This document shows positions 24,737-36,000 of a stretch of DNA of 64,000 bases, piece after piece (the stretch's first letter is position 1; every line of letters begins with the position of its first letter). Source of the stretch: Rotaria sordida. Its lineage: Eukaryota > Rotifera > Eurotatoria > Philodinida > Philodinidae. The notes beneath the pieces are model-generated. The model was not told where the DNA came from. It was given only the letters and a program-made list of their open reading frames with translations, and did not search any database. Where the stretch lies: NCBI GenBank assembly GCA_905250125.1, contig CAJNOL010000263.1:6568-70567 (forward strand). Direction: 5' to 3'. Both the position numbers and the translations under genes were made by a program.

Positions 24737-27552
24737 CTATATATCAAATGTAGTTCTTGATGTTCGTTTGAGAAGACGTTTTCTAGCCAGATGTGTTTGA
24801 AGAGCACTCATTGGAACACCTGATTGATGATGATTGGATTTAAGTACAGGCCATGAACATGTTCGTCGAATTGGTAAGTTAGGTGTAAATGATGATGGGA
24901 TAAAATTATTGCTTACTATACTAAGTCTCATATCATTAATCAATGATTGTGGATGTTCGAATAAAATTAATGGATGTTGACGATTTGATTTAAAAAATCG
25001 TCGTAGAAAACGATGTATTCGATAACGTCGTCTTCGATATGGGATAAAATTTATTTCTGGTTGTTGATTTGTATTTTTTCGAAAAATTTGTTGTTGTTGT
25101 CGATATCGAATAAGACGCCAATGACGATAAGTATCAGCAATCCATAATGCTGTTGCTTCACGATTATTACGTGGTTCTATATTTGGTAATTCAAGATAAA
25201 GAGATTGACCACCACGATGACGTTCAAGTTCTTTTGCTTCAAGTAAATCGACTTGTTTAAGCCAATAAGCTAGATCAAATTTAGCTGCTGACAAACGTGA
25301 ATTACCAACTTCATCTGATGAAGAACGACATAAACGACCACGAGCTTTCCAAATTAAATAAAATATAACCAGGAATAACATGCCTATAAGAATTTTCAAT
25401 ATACAATTTTTTATATTTATATAAATATATAAGGTGATAGGAAGAAAGTTTAACAACAATGTATTTATTTTTCTATACTATTAAGTAATTAGCTCAATAA
25501 ACAGAGAGTGATTTTAATAGCTAATATAGGTTTTTTTTCCTATAATACATTCTATACAAAGGTTTCTAAAACAAACCGAACACAATAGTTTTCAGGTTTC
25601 ATCGAAACTATTTTTTAGAAATTCTATTTTAACGAGAACAGAATGATGGGTTATCGAATTTTCTACGGCTGTCTCTTAAGAGCATCACAAAAACTTTAAA
25701 AAGGCGTTTTTTAAACGATTTTTTGATAAATTTTCTTTTTTTACAATAATTTTAACTTTTTAAGGAAAGATCGTAGAAAATTCGATGACTCCTCATTTTA
25801 TGCTTTTTAAAATAGCATTATTAAAAAATTCGTCCAATAGAATCTGAAAATTATCGTGTCCAATGTTTATAGAAATCTTAGTATAGAATGTGTTATATAG
25901 AAAACTCCATTAGCTATGCAAATCACTCTGTGAATATTGAGCTAATTGATTAACATTATAGAATAAAACAAAAATGTTATTGTTAATCTTTTTGTCACCA
26001 CATCTATATGATTAGTTACTTTAACTATAATATCGACCTTGAAATCAAATATATTGATCTAATATTTATCTTGATAAATTATTAAATTATTAATGAGTTT
26101 CTTTGTTTTTTTTCCTGTTATTGTTGTTATAGCATTTATCGAAGTCTAAATGCATCTGTTTTGTTTTTTTCATGTGCAAAGCTTTTTTTTTTTTTTACTT
26201 GTAGTAATTAATCATAACTTCAATGTCTTTCGTCCATCATATAAAACTCATTATCAACAGTCAACACTGTCCTCTCTTTTCTATTCAAATCTAATACGTT
26301 TCTTTTTTCTTATCATTAATTTCTTTCATCATTAATAGTCGAAACATTATATCGATTTTGTTTTTTTTTAGAAATTCTTAACTATTTTTACTTATTGTTT
26401 TGTTTTGTTTTTATTTCTCTTTTGTTACAAATCTCAAGCAATTTCTGCTTTTGTTTTTTTTTTTGGTTGTTGTCATATTATATTTCTTTATCAACTGTAT
26501 TCGAGCTTTAGAAATATTCTATTTTTGCTGTAACATAAGTGGTACTTATCACGAAAGTAAAGACTATGCACTGAGATCAATTCATTAATAGCAATATATA
26601 TATATCAAGAAGTTATCTAAGATAAAAAAAAGTATCAACTCACGATTTTTATTATTTATCAAGACATCTTAATTAATTATAATCGAATATATTTTTATAA
26701 TAATTAGTTCAATATTTATTGAACTAAATATATTAGTTTTAGTATTTTGGAATAATTAATTTATATTGAGAATGTTATTTTTTCTTTAAATGTATCTTAT
26801 TGATATATAATAAATAAATATCATTATTGTAGAATAAAAAAATATAAATTAAGTTTGATTCATTAAAAAGTTTTTCAAACAAAAAAAAAAAAATTAATTA
26901 ATTTTCGTTTAAAAAAAAAGCAACGGAACTTGTTTTCAAATAAACATTCATCATTGTTTATTGATCTAGAAAATATTTTTTATTCATTTTCCGGAAATCA
27001 CTTATCAGACTTTGTTCTTGATGTTATTTTTATTTCATCATTAATCTAACGGGTTTTGTTTTTCTATATAAAAGACATGGTATTTTTTTCTCGTCGAATT
27101 GTAAATTGTTAGGTTCTATATTATTTTGCATGAAAATCATGTATGCATCGATGAATCCATGGAATAGTTTAGGAAAAAATAGTAATGATAAAATGGGTGT
27201 CATTTTTTTTCCTTTTCTTTCAGTTTTTTTTTTGCTATAATATAAATTACATACCGCCGAGTAGAGCTGCTGTCTTGATTCCTGTTTTAGCCGAATAGGG
27301 ATCCTCGAATGAAAGTTGTTGCTGCTGAGTTGATGAAATGGAAGAAAAAAGAGAAGAAGTTATGTTTGTAATGTGCACTGAGAAAAGTGTAGCAGTCGTA
27401 ATAGTAGTGTTAGTAGTGGTTGTTGGGCGTTTTTGTCGTTTTTGTTGTTGTTTTTGTTTATCGCTGGTTAACTGACGATAAATAGATGAAGTTGCTACAA
27501 TATGTTGTGGTGATAGAGTTGGCGAATTGATTACATGATTGAGAGGGAGCAT
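24737..27552 (-). CDS. Single-pass membrane protein with Thr/Ser-rich ectodomain, unknown family
   Basis: I join two exons, 27552-27255 and 25383-24737, across a 1871-bp intron (GTATGT donor, TTATAG acceptor). The split codon becomes G+GC, glycine, in frame. The product is 314 residues. Residues 1-94 are Ser/Thr/Gln-rich with NTT, NIT and a PTTTT run and no signal peptide. A helix at about 95-111 crosses the membrane and only becomes complete when the exons are joined. K-A-R-G-R follows. The cytoplasmic part has a charged segment (YWLKQVDLLEAKELERHRGG), a conserved-looking WIADTYRHWRLIRYRQQQ, and a strongly basic R-R-R-R-Y-R stretch. The topology fits a type III or signal-anchored receptor-like protein. 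I recognise no family. The start is the first ATG after an in-frame stop, but an upstream coding exon cannot be excluded. Confidence 0.62.
25432..26004. mobile_element. Foldback MITE inside an intron
   Basis: It lies in the long intron of the minus-strand membrane protein gene. Ends pair as AAGGTGATAG..TTTAACAACAA against GGTGACAAAAAGATTAACAATAA. Inner arms pair as TTAGCTCAATA..AGTGATTTTAATAGCTAAT against its reverse at 25905-25955, and as ATTCTATAC with GTATAGAAT. The right half resembles the right part of the Tc1-like element at 11967-12531 (shared ATAGAATAAA and TTAGTTATGCAAAT-like words), suggesting a related family. Confidence 0.65.
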
Positions 27553-27716
27553 TGTCGATGGCAGTGCTCTTCATTGCTATATCTACTAATGTTAATCTAG
27601 GTTGCCACTGCTGCCACTCACTTTCATCGTCTTTCAGTACACGCATTGAGTAATGGGTATGTTTGTAATAGTCATATGCTAAAAAAATCTGAAAATAAAA
27701 CAATCGACAAAAAAAT

Positions 27717-27756
<40 letters not shown>

Positions 27757-29633
27757 GAAAAAGAAAGAGAAAGAAAGAAAGAAAGAAAGAATGAAAGATA
27801 CTTTCATTTCATTAGTTCGAGTGAGAGAAAGGAAATGAGGAAAGTCAAACTCGATTTATATTATTCATGATGACTATAAAATAGCTATGATGTTCGTAAA
27901 AAGTTTCAAGCAACGACTGACTATACAAACATAGTGCACTAATATGATCGATGAAAAATAACACTAAAAAAAAGAACTAGGTGCATAACACTATTCATAT
28001 TCTCCCATTTTTCTTTCTGACTCTCTCTCTCGCTCGCTCGCTCGCTCTCTCTTTCTCTGTCCTCTCTCTTCTGTGTATTTGATCTACCTTACGGTGGAAA
28101 CATTACTTATATACATGAGCAGAAGCGCTTCAAGGTCTCGTTTACTTATTTTACTTAGCACTATTTTTTTCTCTTTTGCATTCTGTCACAAGTAATTAGG
28201 GTGTCAAACAATGTAGTCATAGTAGTTCTAGAGAAAAAATAATGAGATCATGTACATATTTATTCTCATTCTCCATATATTATGATTTTTTTCTTTTCAT
28301 CTAGAGAAAAATAGTCTACTAACACAAATTGTACTTAACTATACATTTTTCTTTTTCTTTTCTTTTTTTTTTTACAATGTTTCAATCTTATCTTTTAAAT
28401 TGAATATGAGAAAAAAGCAGCAATATGTCAAGATGAAATCTATGATATGATGATTAAGATGACGGAAAAAAGAAACATTGAATAATGACAAGAACAATAT
28501 TAATAATAAAAAAAAAACCGGCAAAAGTCAAACCATCTGTCTGTTTGTGTATCTTAGATACAAACACTACTAATGTTAGAAGAAGAAAGTGATTCTTTGT
28601 TTCATTTGCTTTTTACTAGACAGAATAATATACGAAGGACAGACGAGCCAGAAGGTGTCAGTCGTTATGTTGTTGATGGCAGAAAAGCAAACTAAAATTC
28701 GCACATACACACATACAAGTCATCATTGATGTCGTTGTTGCTGTCGTCTGTCTTCTTTCTTTCCTTTTCATCCATCTCAGATCACAGAAAAACGATGAGA
28801 AGCGAAAATGATCGTTCTCGTTCTCGTTCTCGTTCTTATTCTATTCTTTCTTTTCTGTTCTTTGTCAAGTTAGATGACGTCGAGTGTTGTATATATGTCG
28901 CTCGATGAAAAGAGATCTCCTGGCAATTAGATGCGTGAGCATGTGCGTTTCCTTCTTCACTCTATGTATCAGTCTTCATGCACAGTGTGCATTCAATTCT
29001 TTGAGCCAACAAGACAACAAAAAAAAAGGGAAAAGATGCAAAAGAGCAACCGACACAGGAATGACTAACGGGTACTAATCATGTTGCACTAACACATATA
29101 GACGTATACACATGAAACCGGAAAAACACAATTGACAAGCGAATGGAACTTCCGTTGAGTTGTCACCAGAGTTATGTTCTCACAAAAGATGTCAATGCAA
29201 ACAAACATATAGGAACAAATATTGTTGTTCTTTTGTAAAATGGTGCAATCTAATATTTGTTTGATTATAGTCAATTCTAATCGACAAATACAAATATTTA
29301 TATTTAGTTTATTATAGTTAAAATTCTATTTGAAGAAAAGAAAAAAAAAATTTTTTTCAACGTATTTCTGATGAAAGAAACCTATTAAACAGTCATAAAT
29401 CTATATATGCATACATATAATGTTGTATGAATCATTTTGTGATGACGCCAAGTACCGTACAGGTACAATTCTTTGGCTTTATTTTTAATAAAACATATAT
29501 GATTCATATTCATGAACTCTTTCAGATGTCATGATCAAATGAGAAAAAAGTACATCTAGTTATAATGAGGACCAACTATATGGATATATAAATAAGATGT
29601 AAACTTCATGAAAAAACCAATACTAATAGTATT
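27553..29633. other. Upstream intergenic region with microsatellites
   Basis: This region separates the membrane protein (minus) from the glycosyltransferase (plus), so both promoters should lie here. It holds a purine tract, a CT/CGCT tract near 28018-28055 and a TTCTCG hexamer run near 28812-28836. No further gene is supported; the open frames follow these simple repeats. Confidence 0.5.
27722..27795 (+). repeat. GA / GAAA microsatellite
   Basis: About fourteen GA dinucleotides run from 27723, followed by an impure GAAA/GGAAA tract. The Arg-Glu-rich open frame that covers it is a product of the repeat. Confidence 0.9.
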
Positions 29634-31381
29634 ATGTCTCCTCAACATCATGCTCTCAAAGCTACTTTTAGCTATCAAAACGCAGGATTTCAATCGGATA
29701 CAAATGATAGAAAAAGCCAATATCGAAGAACAGTTTCTTATGATGGTTATTATATATTGGAACAAGAACAAAATTCAAAATCATCATCATTATCATCATC
29801 ACCAATAGCTCATGTTTCAATACCAATACCTGATCTAAGAGTACCTACTATTGATCATAATATCAAAAATGGACGACAACGATTTCGTTGGAATTTAATT
29901 TTCAACGTACTCGTTTGGATTATTTGTCCATTACCTCTTTGGCTTCCATTTCTTTCGAATCAAGTAGCTATTTTTCTCTTACCTTCTATTCAATGTGTTT
30001 TTGTATTCATTTGGTTTATTATTACTTTACTAGCAGCACGAAATGCATTTATTATTTTTCGGTTAGTTGATCATATTTTTATTTCTATTGTAGTTGTCTA
30101 TTATCTTTTACTTTCTTATATAGCAATAGGAATCAAGATTATTCTCTCTTATTATCAACTGAAGATAGAAACAAGATTCGACATCTGGTTGTAATTAGTT
30201 GCTATAAAGAACCACTAGAATTAATCAAACGAAGCATTGATACTCTTGCAGTACAGTCGGAAGTTAATCGTATTTCAATGGTTATTTCATTTGAAGAACG
30301 TACACCAGATGTGCATAATAAATGTCAAATATTACAAAATTATTATATTCAAGCTGGATTTCGAGATCTTATTTTTACTATTCATCCATATGGACTTTCA
30401 AATGAAATTCCAGGTAAATGTTCAAATGCAAATTATGCTATACGTACAGCAATCAAACAATTAAAATTAGATGAAAATAATAATGATGATTATATATTAA
30501 TAACAACATGTGATGCTGATTCACAATTTCATCGTCATTATATTGCTGCATTAACTTATCAATATATCAAAGATAATTATCCAGCATTAACTACAATTTA
30601 TCAGCCACCACTTTTTTATAATTGGAATTTAGATGCATCATCATGTTTTACTCGAATTACAGGTCTACTTCGAAGTACATTAATGTTAGGTGCATTAATA
30701 CCATTTTCAATAAATACAATGAGTATATTTTCATTTTCATTATCATTAGCTAAAGCTGGTAATTTTGTTCATCCAGCCTATCAAATGGATGATATAATAT
30801 GTCTTATTCGATGGATGGGTGTAACACATCGTCGTCTGTCTATTCATATGGTTTTAACACCTGTTATAAGTGGACCAACATGTGGTCGAACAATTGAATA
30901 TGAATTTATGGAATGGGTTAGACAGGCAAGACGATGGACTATTGGAGCAGCTGAAGTTTTTCATTATTTTATGATTAAATCTCGATGTATTCCATTTTTA
31001 ACATCATTATCATGGTCAATAACATTTCTTATCTATTATGGTGTATTACTTTGTTCAAGTGGTCTTTATAGTCTAACATATTTTATTGCTATGGAATTTC
31101 TTCTTAATGAAATTCCAACCTATGTTGTCTATACAATGTATATATTAATTTTAATTCAAATGTTATCATTTTCAATTGCTTTTATTATTGATATATTTAT
31201 TTGTCGCCTGCTGAATATAGATGAATGTATATTTATTCTACGAAATTTTTTTCATTTTTTAATGACACCTTTTGTGCTTATTGGTTATTCTTTTGTTGAA
31301 TTTTATGCTTTACATGAAGTTATGATACGAGGAAAAAAAGTTTGTAAACATGGAGCTTCAAATAAAAATATGCTTCAATAA
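29634..31381 (+). CDS. Membrane GT2 family glycosyltransferase (chitin/hyaluronan/cellulose synthase-like)
   Basis: Two exons, 29634-30061 and 30124-31381, are split by a 62-bp GTTAGT..ATAG intron in phase 2 that restores an arginine codon. The product is 561 residues. Residues 1-85 are polar and Ser-rich. Two helices lie at about 88-107 and 110-135. The GT-A domain begins LVVISCYKEP (164-173), with GKCSNANYAIR at 240-250, the metal-binding D-A-D at 273-275, M-D-D at 364-366 in the place of the general-base Asp motif, and Q-A-R-R-W at 410-414, the Q-x-x-R-W signature of processive GT2 enzymes. Several helices follow to the C-terminus. Such enzymes polymerise or transfer sugars from UDP- or GDP-sugars at the plasma membrane and export the product. 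The closest overall style is bacterial and fungal GT2 proteins, so horizontal origin is possible. The substrate cannot be read from the sequence. Confidence 0.8.
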
Positions 31382-31395
31382 ATAAATAATAAAAA

Positions 31396-32010
31396 TTATT
31401 TTGTTGTATATTCTTCATATTCTATTTGATAACCAAGTAATTGATCAATTAAAGCATCAATTTTAATTAGTATTTTTATAAAAGATAATAGTAAAGATAC
31501 AGGATAAGTTTCAATATTATCAACAAATACTAATGCTTGCCAAATAGTCATATATTTATCACTACGAACACCAACAATATTTTCAAGTAATTCTACTCGT
31601 AGATCATGATCTTTATATATTTTTTCGGCATGAATAATTAAAATACGATGTCTTCTTTATTATCATTCATCCAAAATATATGAGGAACATATGGAGAAAT
31701 AATAATAGGTGATAGACATATATGAAATGTCACACAAGCATATTTTATTATCTAATTGATAAGATAAATGACCTTGAAGAATAATAAATGTTTCTATTTG
31801 ATTAAGATGTATATGTAAACATGGCATACATGGTCATTTTATAGGTGAAATTTGAAGATTACCACAAATTCCTTAACTATATATAACATAACCAAATTCT
31901 AAATAAGAATTTTTATTTTGTTCAGTTCGATTATAAAATTGATACACATCGGTAATATTTCCATATGAAGATGTTATGTTAGATGAATGTTTTATACGAG
32001 TTCGTGGTAA
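31396..32010 (-). pseudogene. Decayed cupin-domain protein gene
   Basis: Read on the minus strand from a TTTAG acceptor-like border at 32011, the region encodes recognisable but broken pieces. One is RTRIKHSSNIT..NSYLEFGYVIYS followed by a stop. Another has the cupin motif H-I-H-x4-E-x6-G (LHIHLNQIETFIILQG) followed by SYQLDNK. After a frame change come IISPYVPHIFWMNDNK and, after another, LRVELLENIVGVRSD..WQALVFVDNIETYP..QLLGYQIEYEEY, then a stop at 31398-31396. At least two internal stops and two frame changes are visible, so it cannot make a full protein as assembled. Cupin proteins of this layout (metal-binding beta-barrel plus C-terminal helical tail) are common in bacteria, fungi and invertebrates. 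A functional paralogue may exist elsewhere. Confidence 0.7.
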
Positions 32011-33061
32011 CTAAATAAAAGTTAAATATGATAATTAATTTCAATAAGTCTTACTTTAAAAATCTTATAACGATGATATTCAATTCATATAGCTAAACAT
32101 AATAGAAGTATCCATTTAAACCACTAATACATGTTTATAACATAAAAAAGACGAAAAGGTTAAGACGTATATATGTAATAAATTTGCGAGAATCAACCTT
32201 TCATACATCGTTATAGGTCAATATGATGTATAGTTAGTTAGAAAAAGAAAAATTTTTTGTATTTTGTCTTATGAAAGAACGAAAGAAAATATGCAAAACA
32301 AATAGAATCATGCGATTTTTGTTATTGATTGGTGCTTGTTTTTTTCACATGCTAGTAAATGGAAGGATGATATTTCTTTTTTCTGTTAGTATCATAGGCT
32401 GGCTAGCATTTTACATTGAGAAATGACAATAGACTATGATATCTTACTATTATCAAAGAAAAACAATTGTTTTCCACTTTATGTATACCACTAATAATTT
32501 TTTTTAGTTGTGGCAATCGTTCTCTGGTGACCTACTCATCGCTAGTGTACATAAATTTAACGAACAAATTATCAAATAAACATATTCTAAAGAAAAAAAA
32601 GAGACATATTTGGTTCATTCAATTAATAAGATAATTTTAAAATTTTATTTCATCGATTATAAATGTATAGATTGATTTAAATATTATTTGTAATAGAACA
32701 AGATCGTTTGATTATTATTTATGTATGTGTTAAAAAGAATCGTTGTTTTTTTTTTGTACTTCTAAGTTTATTATTTTTTATGATCTTCACTCTATCTACT
32801 GATATAAAAATATACTTTGAAGGATTGCTTCTTCAATTAAGTTTTTCACATAGATAATTGATATTAAATAAAAGACTTGATAGACAAAATATAGAAAATC
32901 ATTGATACAATGTTCTCTTACAAACCATCATAGAATTAATCATTGAACAAGAGACAAAAAGAAAAAATCTAGATTCGTTTACATGAGTAAAAAATCTATT
33001 TATTCTATAATATAAATCTAAAAATTCTCTAAACTATTATATAATAAGTTTCTTTGATCAA
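32011..33061. other. Intergenic stretch without gene
   Basis: AT-rich with short homopolymer runs. No exon, foldback or RNA gene was recognised between the decayed cupin gene and the coiled-coil/propeller gene. Confidence 0.5.
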
Positions 33062-36000
33062 TTAATAAATTAAACTATAAATATGCATTTTTGGTGGTGT
33101 TCGTTTATTTGTTGGTGTTGTAACTGTATAAACTAATTCACCATTTGATGTTACATCTATACTTTGTATACCATTTGCTTCTGATAAACAATAAAGTATT
33201 TGTGCTGGTTGTAAACTAATATCAACAATAACTATTTCATGTATATTTGTTATTGGTGATTGTGGAACATAAACAATAACAATTAAATTTGGTTGTTTAG
33301 GTACTAATAAAACACGTTCAATATATGATGATGATAGTTTATCAAAATATTTTACAAAATCAAGTGATATTATACTATTTTGATTATTCGTAAAAAGTAA
33401 TAAACGATCTGCTGTTGTCGTATTAACATCATGTACAACAACACGATCTTGTTCATCACATGATATTCCAACAGGATCAATTAAAATATTTGATATGGGT
33501 TTTGTAAAATCTAATTCATCTAAAAGATTAACTTGTTTGATTTTATGATTTATATTAAATTGATAACATTGTCGTTTTGTACGACAACATGTCCATATTT
33601 GATTTTTTTTATTATAATCACAACGAACTATCATTATTGGATCATATGGAAAAAATAAACGTAAAATTAATGCACCATGATGTGTATGTAATGTTAAAAT
33701 TTGTGTATCAATTTCAAATGCAATTAAATAATCTTGTGTTACTGTAAATGATGATATTAAACGTATATTAGATAAATGAAAACGTTCTGTTAATAAAGGT
33801 TGTCGACGAAGATGACGTGAATATGAATATATACGTACTTCACCTTCAGTATCACATAAAAATATTCGTTGTTCTATTGTTGATATAACCCATTTTGCAC
33901 ATATATCTATATCAATTGTATAAAGTTTATAAACATATAGATTTTCTGTTGAATAATATTGATTAATAGAAGATCCTGGTGATGTTAATCTTGTTTCTTT
34001 ACGATCAGTATCTTTAACACGTACTGTACCAAGTGTTTTACTCATTGCATGACCATGTGAAGGTATAAAATGAAACTATTTCATTAATTAATATGAAAAG
34101 TAATCAGTACAAGGTATTCCAAAAGTCCATCGACAGAAAAAAATGTAAATAACTTTTGAACAATTCAAGCCATACATGTTTTATTCGGTTTCCTTTTAAA
34201 ATTTTATTTGTGCTCTCGTTATTTAAAATGTTCATACTGAAATGAAACTCACAAGTTCACTATCTTGTTAATTCAACTAGATCTTTAATATAGCGTCTTG
34301 CAGATATTGTCTTTGATATGTTACTATTTAAAAAATTCGAGAGATGCTAAATTCAACGTTTAAATTCGCATGTTAGGAAAAATGCTGTCTAGAAACTGAA
34401 TGTATTTCATATAAACAATCAGCACACTTTTGCTAGTGATATGAACTGCTTCAACCTTTTCTTTTGTTATTATTGTAAGATGTTCAAAATATGACTAGTC
34501 TACTCAAGTAACAGTTGAAGAAAAGTGCGCAGAGATTTTTTAAATAGTATCATCATTTATCGTTTTTGTGTGTCAAAGTCGAGTGACATGATTCGTTTTT
34601 TAATCATAGATGACTACAAAGCTGCCAACTCCAGATGATTTGAATGAAGTACGAAACGTCTGAAATATTGTAAATAATTATTTCAAAAATTAAGAGTAAA
34701 AAATTAGGAATATGGCTAAAAAAAGCTGTTAGCGCAATCCTTGTGGAATTAAAAATGTCAAATACAATATAGTTGCTGCTACTCATCACAGGAGATTACT
34801 TTATTCTATCTATTTTTGGAATACACTTATTCACCCTCCTTCTACTTAATCTCCTAGAAATGCAAAAGAAAGTAGTGCATGTATTAGAATAAGACGTTGT
34901 TGATATACAGTCTGTGATCATATATTTACGTTCGTCAAGTTTTGTAGAGGAAATCCGAATCTTTACACCTATACTTCAATAGTTCTTTTAGATCGTGTTT
35001 CGCAAAATTATTTACTAGTCAGATAAATCCTATTAACATCTTTTTTCTGAGTAAGAAAAATGGTCGGTAACGTTCATTTATTTAGGAACAAAATAAGTTC
35101 ATAATAATATTGTTTTTATACATGACTGTATTTTTGTTTGCTTTTCGGTACATTTGATCATTTTTGATTGAGACTGTAGAAAATATGCTAAAAATCTGCC
35201 ATTGAATTATTTAGTTTAATCGGATTTTCAAAGCAATAGCAACTGCATCAGTTATCATGAAATTTCGGATTAGTGTTCATGCATGATTGATATGACTAAA
35301 TACTCCTTCTACAAATGTATTCAAATAGGAAATTGAATAAATGTTTGTACTTCGTTTAATTACTATCATACAATTTGTGTGTAGACTCAGAAAACGTTCT
35401 CTTGACTTTTATAATTGTCTATATCTTTAAAAGATTGTCAAAAACTGATCGAGAATTGAATGTACCTTTTAGAGCAGTATTAGCTCAAATAGAAAATTTC
35501 ATTGATTTTTAACTACAAAATAATTTAATTTTAATCCTAAAAAAAATTCTAAATGAGGTACAGTTGGCAGCTCTAAGATGACTCAAATTTAACCATCAAT
35601 AAAAATTGTTTCTATTCTAATGTTTATAGGCGTAGGTATTTGATCTAAACTATGTTGAATAAAACTTAAAGAAACATTGAACGAAGTTATAGAATATTCA
35701 TGCAAGCCGTTTGAACTGTTCAAAAGTTATTCAAGTTTATTTGTATCTCGACGGACTTTTAAAACACTCTGTATATAAATATTTACTTGTTTAAGTTGTT
35801 GTGATATTTTATTGAGTACACGTTCAATATTATCAACCATAGCATTCATTTCATGTACTTCATAATTAGTTGAATATCTTGGTGAACTATTTTATTTAAA
35901 TTAAAATACAAAATAAAAAAATAATAATAAAAGAGAGATTGAAGTAAGTCAAATATTTACTTTAATGGTAAACGAAATGATTGAACTGTATGTAAACTTT

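Noticed and set aside
25384-25459. N-terminal 26 residues of the single-frame reading of the membrane protein
   Set aside because: They lie upstream of a good acceptor and partly inside a foldback element end. The spliced reading is preferred.
27458-27703. 81-codon minus-strand frame overlapping the membrane protein exon
   Set aside because: A shifted-frame reading of the same DNA, with no splice continuation. The MLPL-starting frame has the phase-matched exon.
27646-27870. Arg/Glu-rich 74-codon frame
   Set aside because: It is the translation of a GA/GAAA microsatellite.
29634-30194. 186-codon frame as a separate membrane protein
   Set aside because: It is the first exon of the GT2 gene read through its 62-bp intron. 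The donor and acceptor phases match the second exon exactly.
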